A stretch of 64,000 nt of DNA from Burkholderia sp. 9120 (lineage in GTDB: Bacteria > Pseudomonadota > Gammaproteobacteria > Burkholderiales > Burkholderiaceae): positions 5,890,001-5,954,000 of the forward strand of contig NZ_JQNA01000002.1 of assembly GCF_000745015.1 (NCBI RefSeq), read 5' to 3'. This document shows, one piece after another, positions 44,714-53,325 of this stretch. The notes under the pieces are model-generated. The model was not told where the DNA came from, searched no databases, and saw nothing but the letters and a program-made list of their open reading frames with translations. Each line of letters opens with the position of its first letter. The first letter of the stretch is position 1. A program made the position numbers and the translations under genes.

Positions 44714-46306
44714 TTACACGTCAGACTGGGAGGCGATTGCTTTTTTTGCTTTGCTGGTTGGCTTGCTTGTTGGGCTGCTTGTTGGGCTGCTTGTTGGCCC
44801 ACTTCTCGGCCTACTTGTTGCCCCGCTTGTTGGGTTACCCTCCAGCTCGCGCGCTAGCATGGCCAGCACATGGGCGGCGGCCGCCAGTTGCTCCGCCGGC
44901 GTACTGCCGTAGCCGATCACGAGCCCATTCGTCTGCCCATCCGGCTGCAGCGCGAACCCGGACAGCGCGCGCGGATTGAGCCCCCTGGCGACGGCCCGCG
45001 CGGCTAAGGCGCGGTCGTCGATGGTCGGCGGCAAGCGCAGCGTCAAATGCATGCCGCAGTTGCCGCCCAGAATCTGCGCCGGCGCGAAATGGACCGTGAG
45101 CGCGTCGCGCAACGCCTGCTGGCGCTCGCGGTACACCCGCCGCATCCGCCCCAGATGCCGCCCGAACTCGCCACTTTCGATGAAATGCGCCAGCGCCATC
45201 TGCTCCAGCCGATGCCCGCCGCGCAGCATCTCCTGCAACGCCACCGCCGATTCCTCGACGATCGCGCGCGGCAGCACCACGAAACCGATGCGCAGCGCCG
45301 GGAACATGGTCTTGCTGAATGAGCCGACGTACAGCACCGGTGCGTCGGCGACGAGCCCCTGCATGCTGGCAATCGGCTCGCCGGTGTGGCGAAACTCGCC
45401 GTCGTAGTCGTCCTCGATCAGCCACGCGCCGCAGCGGCGCGCCTGCGCGATCAACTCCAGACGGCGCGCCACCGACAACACCGCCCCGGTCGGATACTGA
45501 TGCGCGGGCGACGTATAGATCAGCTTCGGTGGATGCGTGCGCCACGCGTCGGCGGGCACGGCGATGCCTTCGGCGTCGACCGGCATGGGCAACGTGGTCA
45601 GATCGCCGACGTTGAAGGCGGCCTTCGCGCCGCGATAACCGGGATCCTCGACCCACGCGACGTCGCCGGGATTGGTCAGCAGCCGCACGCACAGGTTCAG
45701 CGCCTCCTGCGCGCCCTCGGTGATGACCACCTGCGAACCATCGCAGCGCACACCGCGCGCAATCCTCAAATGGGCGGCGATCGCGTCGCGCAGCCCCGGT
45801 TCGCCGGCCGGCGTGCCGTAGCCGAGCGTGAAGGGCAACGCGCGCTCGATCGACCGTTCGAGCGCGCGCCGCCAGGCGCTCAGCGGAAAACGGTCCAGCG
45901 CGGGCGTGCCGGGCGTCATCGGAAAAGTGTTGTCGGCGTGCGTGCGGGTGGCCGCGAACTGGCCGACGCGCGCCGCGTAAGCCACCTCGGGCGCAGCGGA
46001 CGGCGCCGCCGGCTCGCCGCGTGCGGCCGGGCTGGACAGCGGGCTTACGCGGGTGCCCTTCTTGTCGGCCACCACGTAACCGGTCGCGACCAGATGTTCA
46101 TAGGCGATCACCACCGTGTTGCGCGACACGCCCATTTCCGCCGCCAGCAGACGCGACGAAGGCAGCAGCGAGCCCGCCGGCAGCCGTCCGGCGAGAATCG
46201 CCTGCTGCAAACGCTCGATCAGCTGTCTTTGCAGCGACGGGGGTTTGTCGGCGGCACTCGCGGCACGCGCCGCAGCCGGATTGGCGAGCGGACCAATGAT
46301 TTCCAT
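44714..46306 (-). CDS. MocR/PdxR-type regulator (GntR-HTH + aminotransferase fold)
   Basis: 530 residues. An N-terminal GntR winged helix (LQRQLIERLQQAILAGRLPA, then SRLLAAEMGVSRNTVVIAYE) is fused to a fold-type I aminotransferase domain with PLP lysine in YVGSFSKTMFPALRIGFVVL and Asp in IEDDYDGEF. MocR proteins sense PLP, GABA or amines and control a divergent gene; here the divergent gene is the acetyltransferase at 46432. The C-terminal 30 residues are a Ser/Pro/Thr/Lys repeat (SPTSSPTSKPTSK) coded by a 12-base tandem repeat, not a family feature. Start at MEIIGPL or one Met earlier. Confidence 0.9.
   Translation of the reverse strand: MEIIGPLANPAAARAASAADKPPSLQRQLIERLQQAILAGRLPAGSLLPSSRLLAAEMGVSRNTVVIAYEHLVATGYVVADKKGTRVSPLSSPAARGEPAAPSAAPEVAYAARVGQFAATRTHADNTFPMTPGTPALDRFPLSAWRRALERSIERALPFTLGYGTPAGEPGLRDAIAAHLRIARGVRCDGSQVVITEGAQEALNLCVRLLTNPGDVAWVEDPGYRGAKAAFNVGDLTTLPMPVDAEGIAVPADAWRTHPPKLIYTSPAHQYPTGAVLSVARRLELIAQARRCGAWLIEDDYDGEFRHTGEPIASMQGLVADAPVLYVGSFSKTMFPALRIGFVVLPRAIVEESAVALQEMLRGGHRLEQMALAHFIESGEFGRHLGRMRRVYRERQQALRDALTVHFAPAQILGGNCGMHLTLRLPPTIDDRALAARAVARGLNPRALSGFALQPDGQTNGLVIGYGSTPAEQLAAAAHVLAMLARELEGNPTSGATSRPRSGPTSSPTSSPTSKPTSKAKKAIASQSDV
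44755..44833. repeat. Degenerate 12-bp tandem repeat in the MocR tail
   Basis: About six units of a GCTTGTTGGGCT-like 12-mer, in frame, so copy-number change alters the tail by four residues per unit (S/K-P-T-S). Some units are degenerate. Confidence 0.8.
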
Positions 46307-46431
46307 CATTGCGGCTGGACCTATGAAATGGGTTTCACGTGGATCTTTTGAACATACCACGTTTGCCGTATCGTTCCTGATGAACGGCAGCCGCCGACGA
46401 TCATTGACGCCGCAACAACAGGAGAACAGCG

Positions 46432-47154
46432 ATGGAACCCAGACACAACGAGTTCGAGCAGCCGATCGGCGTGCCCGTGCCGGACTGGAAAGGCGCCGAG
46501 GCGCCCGGCCGCGCGCCGCTGACGGGCCGCTATTGCCGGATCGAACCGGTTGATGTGGAACGTCACGCCGCGGACCTGTACGACGCGTACAGTTCGGCCG
46601 CCGATGCGCGCGACTGGACCTATCTGAACGTCGGTCCGTTCGAGAGTCTCGCCGCTTATCGCGAGCATTTGACGCGCATGGCCGCGTCGCCGGATCCGCT
46701 GCACCACACGGTGATCGATCTCGCGACCGGCAAGGCGGTCGGCACGCTGGCGCTCATGCGGATCGACCGGGTGAACGGCGTGATCGAAGTAGGCCATGTC
46801 ACGTATTCGCCGCGCCTGAAGCAGACGCGCATTGCCACCGACGCCATGTTCCTGGTAATGACGCAGGTTTTCGACGGGCTGGGTTATCGCCGCTTCGAAT
46901 GGAAGTGCGACTCGCTGAACGCGCCGTCGCGCGCCGCCGCGTTGCGTTACGGCTTCACGTTCGAAGGGATCTTCCGGCAGGCGATCGTGTATCACCAGCG
47001 CAATCGCGATACCGCGTGGTTTTCAGTGCTCGACGGTGAATGGCCCGCGCTGCGTGCGAGCTATGCACGCTGGCTCGACGCCGGCAATTTCGATGCACAG
47101 GGCAAGCAGATCGAACGGCTAGCGCATCTGATCGCGCAGCAGCGGACGGCTTAA
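46432..47154 (+). CDS. GNAT-family acetyltransferase, RimJ/RimL type
   Basis: 240 residues. A long N-terminus, then LTGRYCRIEPVDVERHAADL, TGKAVGTLALMRIDR, VIEVGHVTYSPRLKQTRIAT and FEWKCDSLNAPSRAAALRYG fit the ribosomal-protein-acetyltransferase-like GNAT subgroup. The acetyl-CoA loop (LKQTRIATDAM) is poorer in Gly than usual. It is divergent from the MocR gene, which probably controls it; amines or amino acids are thus possible substrates. Its stop overlaps the convergent acetyltransferase by four bases. Confidence 0.88.
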   Translation: MEPRHNEFEQPIGVPVPDWKGAEAPGRAPLTGRYCRIEPVDVERHAADLYDAYSSAADARDWTYLNVGPFESLAAYREHLTRMAASPDPLHHTVIDLATGKAVGTLALMRIDRVNGVIEVGHVTYSPRLKQTRIATDAMFLVMTQVFDGLGYRRFEWKCDSLNAPSRAAALRYGFTFEGIFRQAIVYHQRNRDTAWFSVLDGEWPALRASYARWLDAGNFDAQGKQIERLAHLIAQQRTA

Positions 47155-47684
47155 CCCGCCTTCGGTGCGCGGCGCAGGATGATGGTCGGACTGCCTTTGT
47201 AGGGCGTGCGCAACCGTTCGCGGTAGCCGCACTTACGCGCGACACTCAACGACGCCGTGTTTTCCGGCGAAATCAGGCACACGGTGTCCTTGTCCGGCCA
47301 TTGCGCATCGGCCCAATCGAGCGCGGCGCGCACGGCTTCGGTCGCATAACCGCGGCCATGCAGCGCCGGGTTCAACGCCCAGCCAATTTCAGGCGTGCCC
47401 AGCAACGACGGCTCGATCTCACGGTGATAGTCGGCCAGCCCGACTTCGCCGACAAACCGGCCGCTCTGCTTTTCCCGCACCACCCAGTAGCCATAGCCCA
47501 GCATCGCCCAATGCCCGGCGTAACGCAGCAGACGCGCCCAGACTTCTTCGCGCGTGAACGGCTTGCCGCCGATGTAGCGGATCACCTCGGAATCGGACCA
47601 CATCGCGTGGCTGTCGAGGAAGTCGTTGGTGGTGTGCGGGCTCAGGGTCAGGCGGTCGGTGGTGAGGGTGGGTTGGGTGGGCAT
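47151..47684 (-). CDS. GNAT-family acetyltransferase, RimJ/RimL type
   Basis: 177 residues. LTTDRLTLSPHTTNDFLDSH, FVGEVGLADYHREIEPSL, EIGWALNPALHGRGYATEAV (acetyl-CoA loop with H-G-R-G-Y-A) and ENTASLSVARKCGYRE are all standard. Convergent with the preceding acetyltransferase, with a four-base overlap. It is not closely related to it, so it is not a recent tandem copy. Substrate unknown. Confidence 0.92.
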   Translation of the reverse strand: MPTQPTLTTDRLTLSPHTTNDFLDSHAMWSDSEVIRYIGGKPFTREEVWARLLRYAGHWAMLGYGYWVVREKQSGRFVGEVGLADYHREIEPSLLGTPEIGWALNPALHGRGYATEAVRAALDWADAQWPDKDTVCLISPENTASLSVARKCGYRERLRTPYKGSPTIILRRAPKAG

Positions 47685-47999
47685 GGGAATCGGCTTGATG
47701 AGTTCAGAAGTCGGACGTTCGATCTTCTCAGATTTGGCGCTCGATGGGTTAGCGGGGACTGCGGAAAACCGGAAAGCGGATAGTTTGCAAGCGCTCTTGC
47801 AAGCATCGAATATTTCTCTGCCCGTCCCGTTATTACGTTTACCTAAACGATGGTAAATTTGCGCGTCTGCCCTTGCCGTGCTTCATGCACGTCTTCCAGG
47901 GGCCGTCCAATCTAACCAGCCCGCAACGGCCGTCCATGCGAAACCGCTTCGTGGGGAAAGGCACGCCTGCGGCGACATGCTGAGAGGCCAGGCATCGCG
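47685..47999. other. Intergenic control region before the GNAT-PIN gene
   Basis: 315 bases, AT-richer than the flanks. It holds TTGCAAG-CGCT-CTTGCAA (47785-47802), a perfect inverted repeat, and CGTTTA-CC-TAAACG (47836-47849) nested in TTTACC-N8-GGTAAA (47838-47857). These are candidate operators for the downstream two-gene unit. No gene or known RNA seen. Confidence 0.55.
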
Positions 48000-50192
48000 A
48001 TGATCGTCGAGAACCCCTTTATATCCATTCTGGATAATCATGGCGACATTGCGCCATTCGTTTCATCCGTTATCGAGGCAGCGGACAGCGATAAAAATGC
48101 CCTTGGATTTTTCCCCGCCCGTGTCTTTGCGGACTTTGCGCGAAAAGAGCAACTCCTGGTGGCGGTCGAGCGGCGTGCGGACGGCTTGTTTTATGCGGGT
48201 CACCTGCTATTTGAAGCGAGGCATCCAAAAGGGCGCGTGCTGCAAATGTTCGTCGTCCCTGCCTTCAGAAAACGTGGCGTTGCAGCTCGCCTGTTGAGTC
48301 ACCTCAAGCAACACCTGACAGATCACGCTTTCATCTCCATGTACGCGCGAGTCGGACAGGATATGAGTGAGGCCAACCGCTTCTGGGAAAACCAGGGCTT
48401 CTACGTTCAGCGCGTCGTCAAAGGTGGCGAGACAAGAAATCGAACAATCCTCGTCCGCAGTCACGAACTGGACACGCCGCAATTGTTTGCCCCTAGTGGC
48501 GTCAGCGCTGCCGATCCGCTCGGGCTCAATTCGACCCAAATGGCGGAGATTCCGCTTTTCCTTCTGGACCTCAATGTGCTCTTCGACCTGGGGCCGCGCA
48601 GAAGCAGAAACGAGGAAATCCTGGATCTGTTCAGGCTTGAGCGCGCCGGCTCCTGTCAATTCGCACTCAGCACGGAGATCACCGCCGAGCTTACGCGCAC
48701 GGCGAGCGTCGGCATCACGGATCCCATGCTGGCCTATGCCCGCATCTTCCCGTCATTCCCTACCCCGTTGGCACACGAGTGGGACGCGCTGGCGCCAGAG
48801 CTCGCCTCCATCGTCTTTCCGGAGCGGCATCGCGCCAACGCGCTCAGCAGGAACGATATCTCCGACCTACGGCATTTAGCCACGGCCATTCAGCACAGGC
48901 TCGCCGGACTGGTCACCAACGACGGATCCATCCTCAACGCCGCAGCAAGGCTCAATGAAAAATACGGTATTCACGTTATTTCGCCCGGTGCTTTCAAGGA
49001 TCTGAACACGGGAACCGCCAGAGAGGAGAGATTCGAAACGGGGGCGAACGATTCCCTTTCGATCGCCCGCCTCGATCGGTCCGATGAAGCGGAAGTGCTT
49101 CAGCTTTTATCCCGACTCGGCGTGCGCAAATCGGCGGTGGTCACGGAGTGGGCCGCGGTCGATTCGAATGAGCGGATTTGCAATCGGTACGGCGTCTGGT
49201 CAAACGACCGTCTAGCGGGATACCTGACGTGGCCCAAGACCATGACACCCAACGATATCAGCGCGCACGTGGCCGTAGACGAAACGCAACCGGGAGCGTT
49301 GCACGCCGCCGGCATTCTCCTTAACCATCTGATCGAGCAAGCCACCGTGGCGAGTACGTCGCAAATCAGGCTTGCGTTTCCCCCGCAACAGGCGCAACTA
49401 CGTGAAATTGCTTCGACGCTCGGCTTTGGCGGATTGGCGGGACAAACATCGCTGACCAAGCTTGCATTGGGAGGCATCGTTACGATGTCGAATTGGGCCG
49501 ATCGCGCAGACGATATTTATCTGGCTAGCCGGGTGCGCCTGCCTGTTTTGCCACCGCCGCATTGGGAAATCGATCAACAGATTCGCCTTGGCAGACCTGA
49601 CGGCAATGTCGGACATATCTCCTTGATGGCATTGGAAACCTTGCTTTCTCCCGCGCTCTTCTGTCTGCCCGGACGACCGGCGGTCATTACGCCGCTCCGG
49701 CGAGCGTTTGCCGATCATCTGTTAGCGCATTCTCCTCAGAAGAGTCTGCTCCCTCATGCTCGCGCCAAGCTCTACAAAGAGCGGCACTATTTCAGCGGCG
49801 TCGCCACGCTGAAGCAATTCAAGCGTGGTAACCTCATTCTCTTCTACGAGTCAGCGAAGAACCGGGGGCTTGGCGCCATTGTCGCGATCGCGCGCGTACA
49901 ACATGCCTACCTGAAATCCCAGCAGGCGTTGGACAATGCGGACCTCGATCCGTCGGTGCTCGACTCCGCGGGGCTCGAAGCGATCGGTCGGTCCAAAACG
50001 AAAACGGTGACCGTGTTCGACAACATCATTCGCCTCGAACGTCCAGTACCACTTTCGACACTGCAGCGCCTCGGCTGCGGCAGTCCGACCAACCTGCTGA
50101 CCACTCGCGCAATCAATAACACACAGCTTCAAGGAATCCTCGAGGAAGGGTTTGCCCATGGAACATCCCGAACACGTACTCATTTCGCTTGA
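48000..50192 (+). CDS. GNAT-PIN-GNAT-like fusion protein
   Basis: 730 residues. Residues about 50-155: acetyltransferase domain with QMFVVPAFRKRGVAARLL (acetyl-CoA loop 90-95) and ANRFWENQGF. Residues about 185-335: PIN nuclease fold with all acidic positions present, D190 in FLLDLNVLFD, E226/E230 in STEITAEL, D286/D289 in RNDISDLRHLATAI and D308 in TNDGSIL. Residues about 350-495: a second, degenerate GNAT-like region. Residues 500-730: a region with RHYFSGVATLKQFKRGNLIL and GLGAIVAIARVQ that resembles PUA/EVE-like RNA-binding folds (tentative). It overlaps the following ASCH gene by 35 bases, so the two form one unit. Likely acts on RNA or its modification; no function is known to me. Confidence 0.8.
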   Translation: MIVENPFISILDNHGDIAPFVSSVIEAADSDKNALGFFPARVFADFARKEQLLVAVERRADGLFYAGHLLFEARHPKGRVLQMFVVPAFRKRGVAARLLSHLKQHLTDHAFISMYARVGQDMSEANRFWENQGFYVQRVVKGGETRNRTILVRSHELDTPQLFAPSGVSAADPLGLNSTQMAEIPLFLLDLNVLFDLGPRRSRNEEILDLFRLERAGSCQFALSTEITAELTRTASVGITDPMLAYARIFPSFPTPLAHEWDALAPELASIVFPERHRANALSRNDISDLRHLATAIQHRLAGLVTNDGSILNAAARLNEKYGIHVISPGAFKDLNTGTAREERFETGANDSLSIARLDRSDEAEVLQLLSRLGVRKSAVVTEWAAVDSNERICNRYGVWSNDRLAGYLTWPKTMTPNDISAHVAVDETQPGALHAAGILLNHLIEQATVASTSQIRLAFPPQQAQLREIASTLGFGGLAGQTSLTKLALGGIVTMSNWADRADDIYLASRVRLPVLPPPHWEIDQQIRLGRPDGNVGHISLMALETLLSPALFCLPGRPAVITPLRRAFADHLLAHSPQKSLLPHARAKLYKERHYFSGVATLKQFKRGNLILFYESAKNRGLGAIVAIARVQHAYLKSQQALDNADLDPSVLDSAGLEAIGRSKTKTVTVFDNIIRLERPVPLSTLQRLGCGSPTNLLTTRAINNTQLQGILEEGFAHGTSRTRTHFA

Positions 50193-50595
50193 AGAGCGGC
50201 ACGCCGAAAACATATTTGCGGGCACCAAGCATGTCGAACTGCGGCGCCGCACGATGAACGTCAAGGCAGGCACCGTCGTCTGGATTTACGTCAAGCTGCC
50301 CGTTGGCCGCGTGATCGGTTGCGCAAGAGTGAGCGGTGCACATTCGCTTGCACCCGCTGCGTTATGGCGGCAGTTTGCCGATGTGTGCGGTATCACGCGT
50401 CGAGAATTCTTCGACTACTTCGACGGAATTGCCAAGGGCTTCGCCTTGGGATTGCATGATGCGCAGCGCCTTCCCGGCACCGTTTCGCTGACCGAGTTGA
50501 GAGAAGCGTCGGAGGGATTCCAGCCTCCGCAGTTCTTTATTCGTATTGCGCCCGACAGCCCGCTACTCAGAGCATTCGAAGGCAAACGTTCATAG
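50158..50595 (+). CDS. ASCH-domain (PUA-like) protein
   Basis: 145 residues. HVLISLEERHAENIFAGTKH, then VELRRRTMNVKAGTVVWIYV and RVIGCARVSG, is the ASCH fold, with the conserved G-x-K-x-x-E-x-R motif of a possible RNA- or nucleobase-binding pocket. The C-terminal LTELREASEGFQPPQFFIRI closes the barrel. GGAAGGG lies seven bases before ATG, inside the end of the upstream fusion gene, so translation is coupled. ASCH proteins include N4-acetylcytidine amidohydrolase (YqfB); a partner that makes and a partner that reads or removes an acetylated base would fit, as speculation. Confidence 0.85.
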   Translation: MEHPEHVLISLEERHAENIFAGTKHVELRRRTMNVKAGTVVWIYVKLPVGRVIGCARVSGAHSLAPAALWRQFADVCGITRREFFDYFDGIAKGFALGLHDAQRLPGTVSLTELREASEGFQPPQFFIRIAPDSPLLRAFEGKRS

Positions 50596-50622
50596 GCGAT
50601 CCGTCGGAAACAACCGCGCATC

Positions 50623-51288
50623 ATGAACCCCCGCCTGCGCTACCTCAGCGCCCTCGTCATCAACGTCGCCTTACCTTGGCTCGCCTACCGGCTCGCGTTC
50701 CCGCACTGGGGCCAACTCGGCGCGCTGGCCGCGTCGGCGCTGCCGTTGATCGCGTGGATGAGTTGGGACCTGCTGCACCGTCGTCATTTCGACGCGCTCA
50801 GCGCGCTCGTGCTAGTGGGCATTGCACTGTCGAGTCTCGCTGCCGCTTTCGGCAGCAGCCCAAAAATACGCGCGCTCGAAGACCCCATGGTGCTAGCCAT
50901 GATCGGCGCGCTGTTTCTCGTATCGCTCGCGCTGCGGCGGCCGCTGGTGTTCTATCTCGCCCGTTCGACGATGATGCGCGAAGGTCACCGCGACGCCGAG
51001 AACTTTGAAAAGCACTGGCGCGAGCGCCCCACGCTCGCCGCGTATATCCGCCTGATGACGCTCGTCTGGGGCCTCGGCATGATCGGCGAGAACATGGTGC
51101 GCACGCTGATCGTCTGGCAATGGCCGAACGACCCGCGCTCGGCGATGGCTTCGGAAGCCGTGCGCTACGGCGTCTATGCCGCGCTAACGGTGTGGACGTT
51201 CTGGTGCCGCCGGCGCATCAGGCAGGATGCGCTGCGCTACGCGGACAACGCCGTCACCCCAGCCACGCCGCCGCTCGCCAATTCATAA
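50623..51288 (+). CDS. Inner-membrane protein, VC0807-like
   Basis: 221 residues with about six hydrophobic helices. The central loop holds RRPLVFYLARSTMMREGHRD and FEKHWRERPTLAAYIRLMTL, the pattern of VC0807-family membrane proteins of unknown role. No signal peptide. It follows the ASCH gene after 27 bases but composition and conservation suggest an ordinary chromosomal gene. It could be read from the same transcript. Its stop is close to the convergent LysR gene. Confidence 0.8.
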   Translation: MNPRLRYLSALVINVALPWLAYRLAFPHWGQLGALAASALPLIAWMSWDLLHRRHFDALSALVLVGIALSSLAAAFGSSPKIRALEDPMVLAMIGALFLVSLALRRPLVFYLARSTMMREGHRDAENFEKHWRERPTLAAYIRLMTLVWGLGMIGENMVRTLIVWQWPNDPRSAMASEAVRYGVYAALTVWTFWCRRRIRQDALRYADNAVTPATPPLANS

Positions 51289-51297
51289 ATCACGCGC

Positions 51298-52164
51298 TCA
51301 CGCCAACTCGAGAAAACGCGCCAGACACGGATTGCGATTCGCCGGCGACCACGCCAGCACCTGCTCGATCAAAGGCGCGTCGACCAACGGCCGGAACACC
51401 ACGCCCGCGAGTTGCGCCTTGCGCATCGAAGCCGGCACCAGGGCCACGCCCACGCCTTCATCGACGAGACTCAACACGGTCTGCTGCAACTGCACCTCAA
51501 AACGAATATCCGGTTCGAAACCGCCCGACCGGCAATGATCGAGAATCGCGGCACGCAAACCCGGCGCGACTTCCGACGAAGCGAGCACGAACGGTTCCCC
51601 CGCCAGTTGCGCAATCTTCAGCCGCCGGGCACGCGCCCGTGGATGCCCGCGCGACAGCGCAACGCACAACGGTTCGCTCAGGATCGTGCGCGTGGCCAAC
51701 CCTTTGTCCGGCAGGTTCGGAAACATGATGGCCGCGTCGATCTGTCCCGCCAGCACCTGCGCGGCCAGATCGTTCGATACGACTTCACGCAGATTCAACG
51801 CCACGTCGGGAAACGCCGCGCCGAACACGCGTGCATAACCCGGCACAACGCTGTACGCCGCGCACATCGTGAAGCCGATCGCGAGCTTGCCGGCGTCGCC
51901 ATGCGCCGCCGCTTGCGCGTTGTTCACCGCCTGATCGAGCGAGGCCAGAATCGCCTTCGCGTCGGCGTAAAACCGCTCACCCGCCGCAGTCAACGTCACG
52001 CTGCGCGGACTGCGCTCGATCAGCACAACGCCGAGGTTCGCCTCCAGCGCCGCCAGTTGCCGGCTCAATGGCGGCTGCGACAGATTCAGACGCGCCGCGG
52101 CGCGGCCAAAATGGCGCGTCTCGGCCAGCGTCACGAAGTAGCGTAGCGGCTTGAAATCAATCAC
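51298..52164 (-). CDS. LysR-type regulator, BenM/CatM-like
   Basis: 288 residues from GTG 52164. VIDFKPLRYFVTLAETRHFG, then RAAARLNLSQPPLSRQLAAL, is the BenM/CatM/CynR-like DNA-binding domain. Longer frames add 24 residues without similarity. It is divergent from the AEC transporter gene, 123 bases away, and most likely controls it. GCATC and GATGC arms near the start may belong to its operator. Confidence 0.9.
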   Translation of the reverse strand: MIDFKPLRYFVTLAETRHFGRAAARLNLSQPPLSRQLAALEANLGVVLIERSPRSVTLTAAGERFYADAKAILASLDQAVNNAQAAAHGDAGKLAIGFTMCAAYSVVPGYARVFGAAFPDVALNLREVVSNDLAAQVLAGQIDAAIMFPNLPDKGLATRTILSEPLCVALSRGHPRARARRLKIAQLAGEPFVLASSEVAPGLRAAILDHCRSGGFEPDIRFEVQLQQTVLSLVDEGVGVALVPASMRKAQLAGVVFRPLVDAPLIEQVLAWSPANRNPCLARFLELA

Positions 52165-52287
52165 GATGCATCTACCCAGAATGACGATGCTAAAAAGGTA
52201 TCGTCGGACTTGAAAAACAGTATTGGATTGTATCAACGCAAGCCACTACGCTGGCGGATCGTCCTTTTTTCAAAGCCGTTCGCCCCG

Positions 52288-53232
52288 ATGTTAGCCACCC
52301 TCGAAATTCTGCTTCCCGTTTTCGGTTTGATTTTCGCGGGCTTCGCATGTCGCCGGCGCGGCGTGCTCGGACCGAACTCCGCGTCGGAGCTGAATCGATT
52401 CGTGGTCTGGCTCGCGCTGCCGGCGCTGCTGTTCGATACGATGGCTCGCGCCACCTGGCAGCAGTTGTATCAGCCGGCCTTCGTCGCGACCTTCTCGATT
52501 GCGTGCGTCGCCGTGTTCCTGCTGATCCTCGCACTGCGTCTGATGAACGGCAGGCATCTCGCCGATGCCAGCGTCGACGCGATCGCGGCGTCGTATCCGA
52601 ACACGGGCTATATCGGCTTTCCTCTGGCGCTGATCGCGTTTGGTCCCGCCAGCCTGACGCCGACCACGATCGCGACGATCCTCGTCGCCTGCGTGCTGTT
52701 CGCGTTCGCGATCGTGCTAATCGAAATTGGCCTGCAGACCGAGCGTGCGCCGCACAAGCTGGGTCTAAAAGTACTGCGCGCGCTGGCGCGCAATCCGCTG
52801 ATCGTGTCGCCGATTGCGGGCATGCTGCTGGCGAGCTTTCACGTCGCCATGCCGGCCAGCGCGGAGACGTTTCTGAAGTTGCTGAGCGGCGCGGCGAGTC
52901 CGTGCGCGCTGGTGAGCCTCGGCTTGTTCCTCGCCGAAAAGCGGCCGTCGGAGACCGGCGCACGCGGCGTTGCGCTGCTGCTGACCGGCGTCAAGCTGGT
53001 GGCGCAACCGGCGCTGACCTGGTGGCTGGCGGCGCGGGTCTTCGGGCTGTCGCCCACGCTGGTCGAAATGGCCGTGGTGCTGGCCGCGCTGCCCACCGGC
53101 ACCGGCCCGTTCATGCTCGCCGAGTTCTACGAGCGCGAGGCGCACATCACGTCGCGGACCATTTTGATGTCCACGGCCGGCTCCGTGATCACGCTGTCGG
53201 CGCTGCTGCTGTTGATGGGGCACCGCACCTGA
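52288..53232 (+). CDS. AEC-family (auxin efflux carrier-like) transporter
   Basis: 314 residues, about ten helices in two halves. LEILLPVFGLIFAGFACRRR at the N-terminus and RNPLIVSPIAGMLLASFHV plus ALPTGTGPFMLAEFY later are typical of the bacterial AEC family (MleP/MdcF), which moves malate, malonate or similar acids. Start chosen at the ATG just before helix 1. Probably controlled by the divergent LysR gene; the AraC gene downstream lies in the same direction. Confidence 0.9.
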   Translation: MLATLEILLPVFGLIFAGFACRRRGVLGPNSASELNRFVVWLALPALLFDTMARATWQQLYQPAFVATFSIACVAVFLLILALRLMNGRHLADASVDAIAASYPNTGYIGFPLALIAFGPASLTPTTIATILVACVLFAFAIVLIEIGLQTERAPHKLGLKVLRALARNPLIVSPIAGMLLASFHVAMPASAETFLKLLSGAASPCALVSLGLFLAEKRPSETGARGVALLLTGVKLVAQPALTWWLAARVFGLSPTLVEMAVVLAALPTGTGPFMLAEFYEREAHITSRTILMSTAGSVITLSALLLLMGHRT

Positions 53233-53325
53233 CGCAAGCCGCGCCGCGCGCTATGCTTCGGCCACGGACCGCCACGGTCCGCGATCCTCATTCGCGAAGC
53301 GCGACCCGAGCCGCCTGCCACCACC

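Noticed and set aside
44755..44833. CRISPR array or transposon end
   Set aside because: Units are 12 bases without spacers and lie in frame inside a coding sequence.
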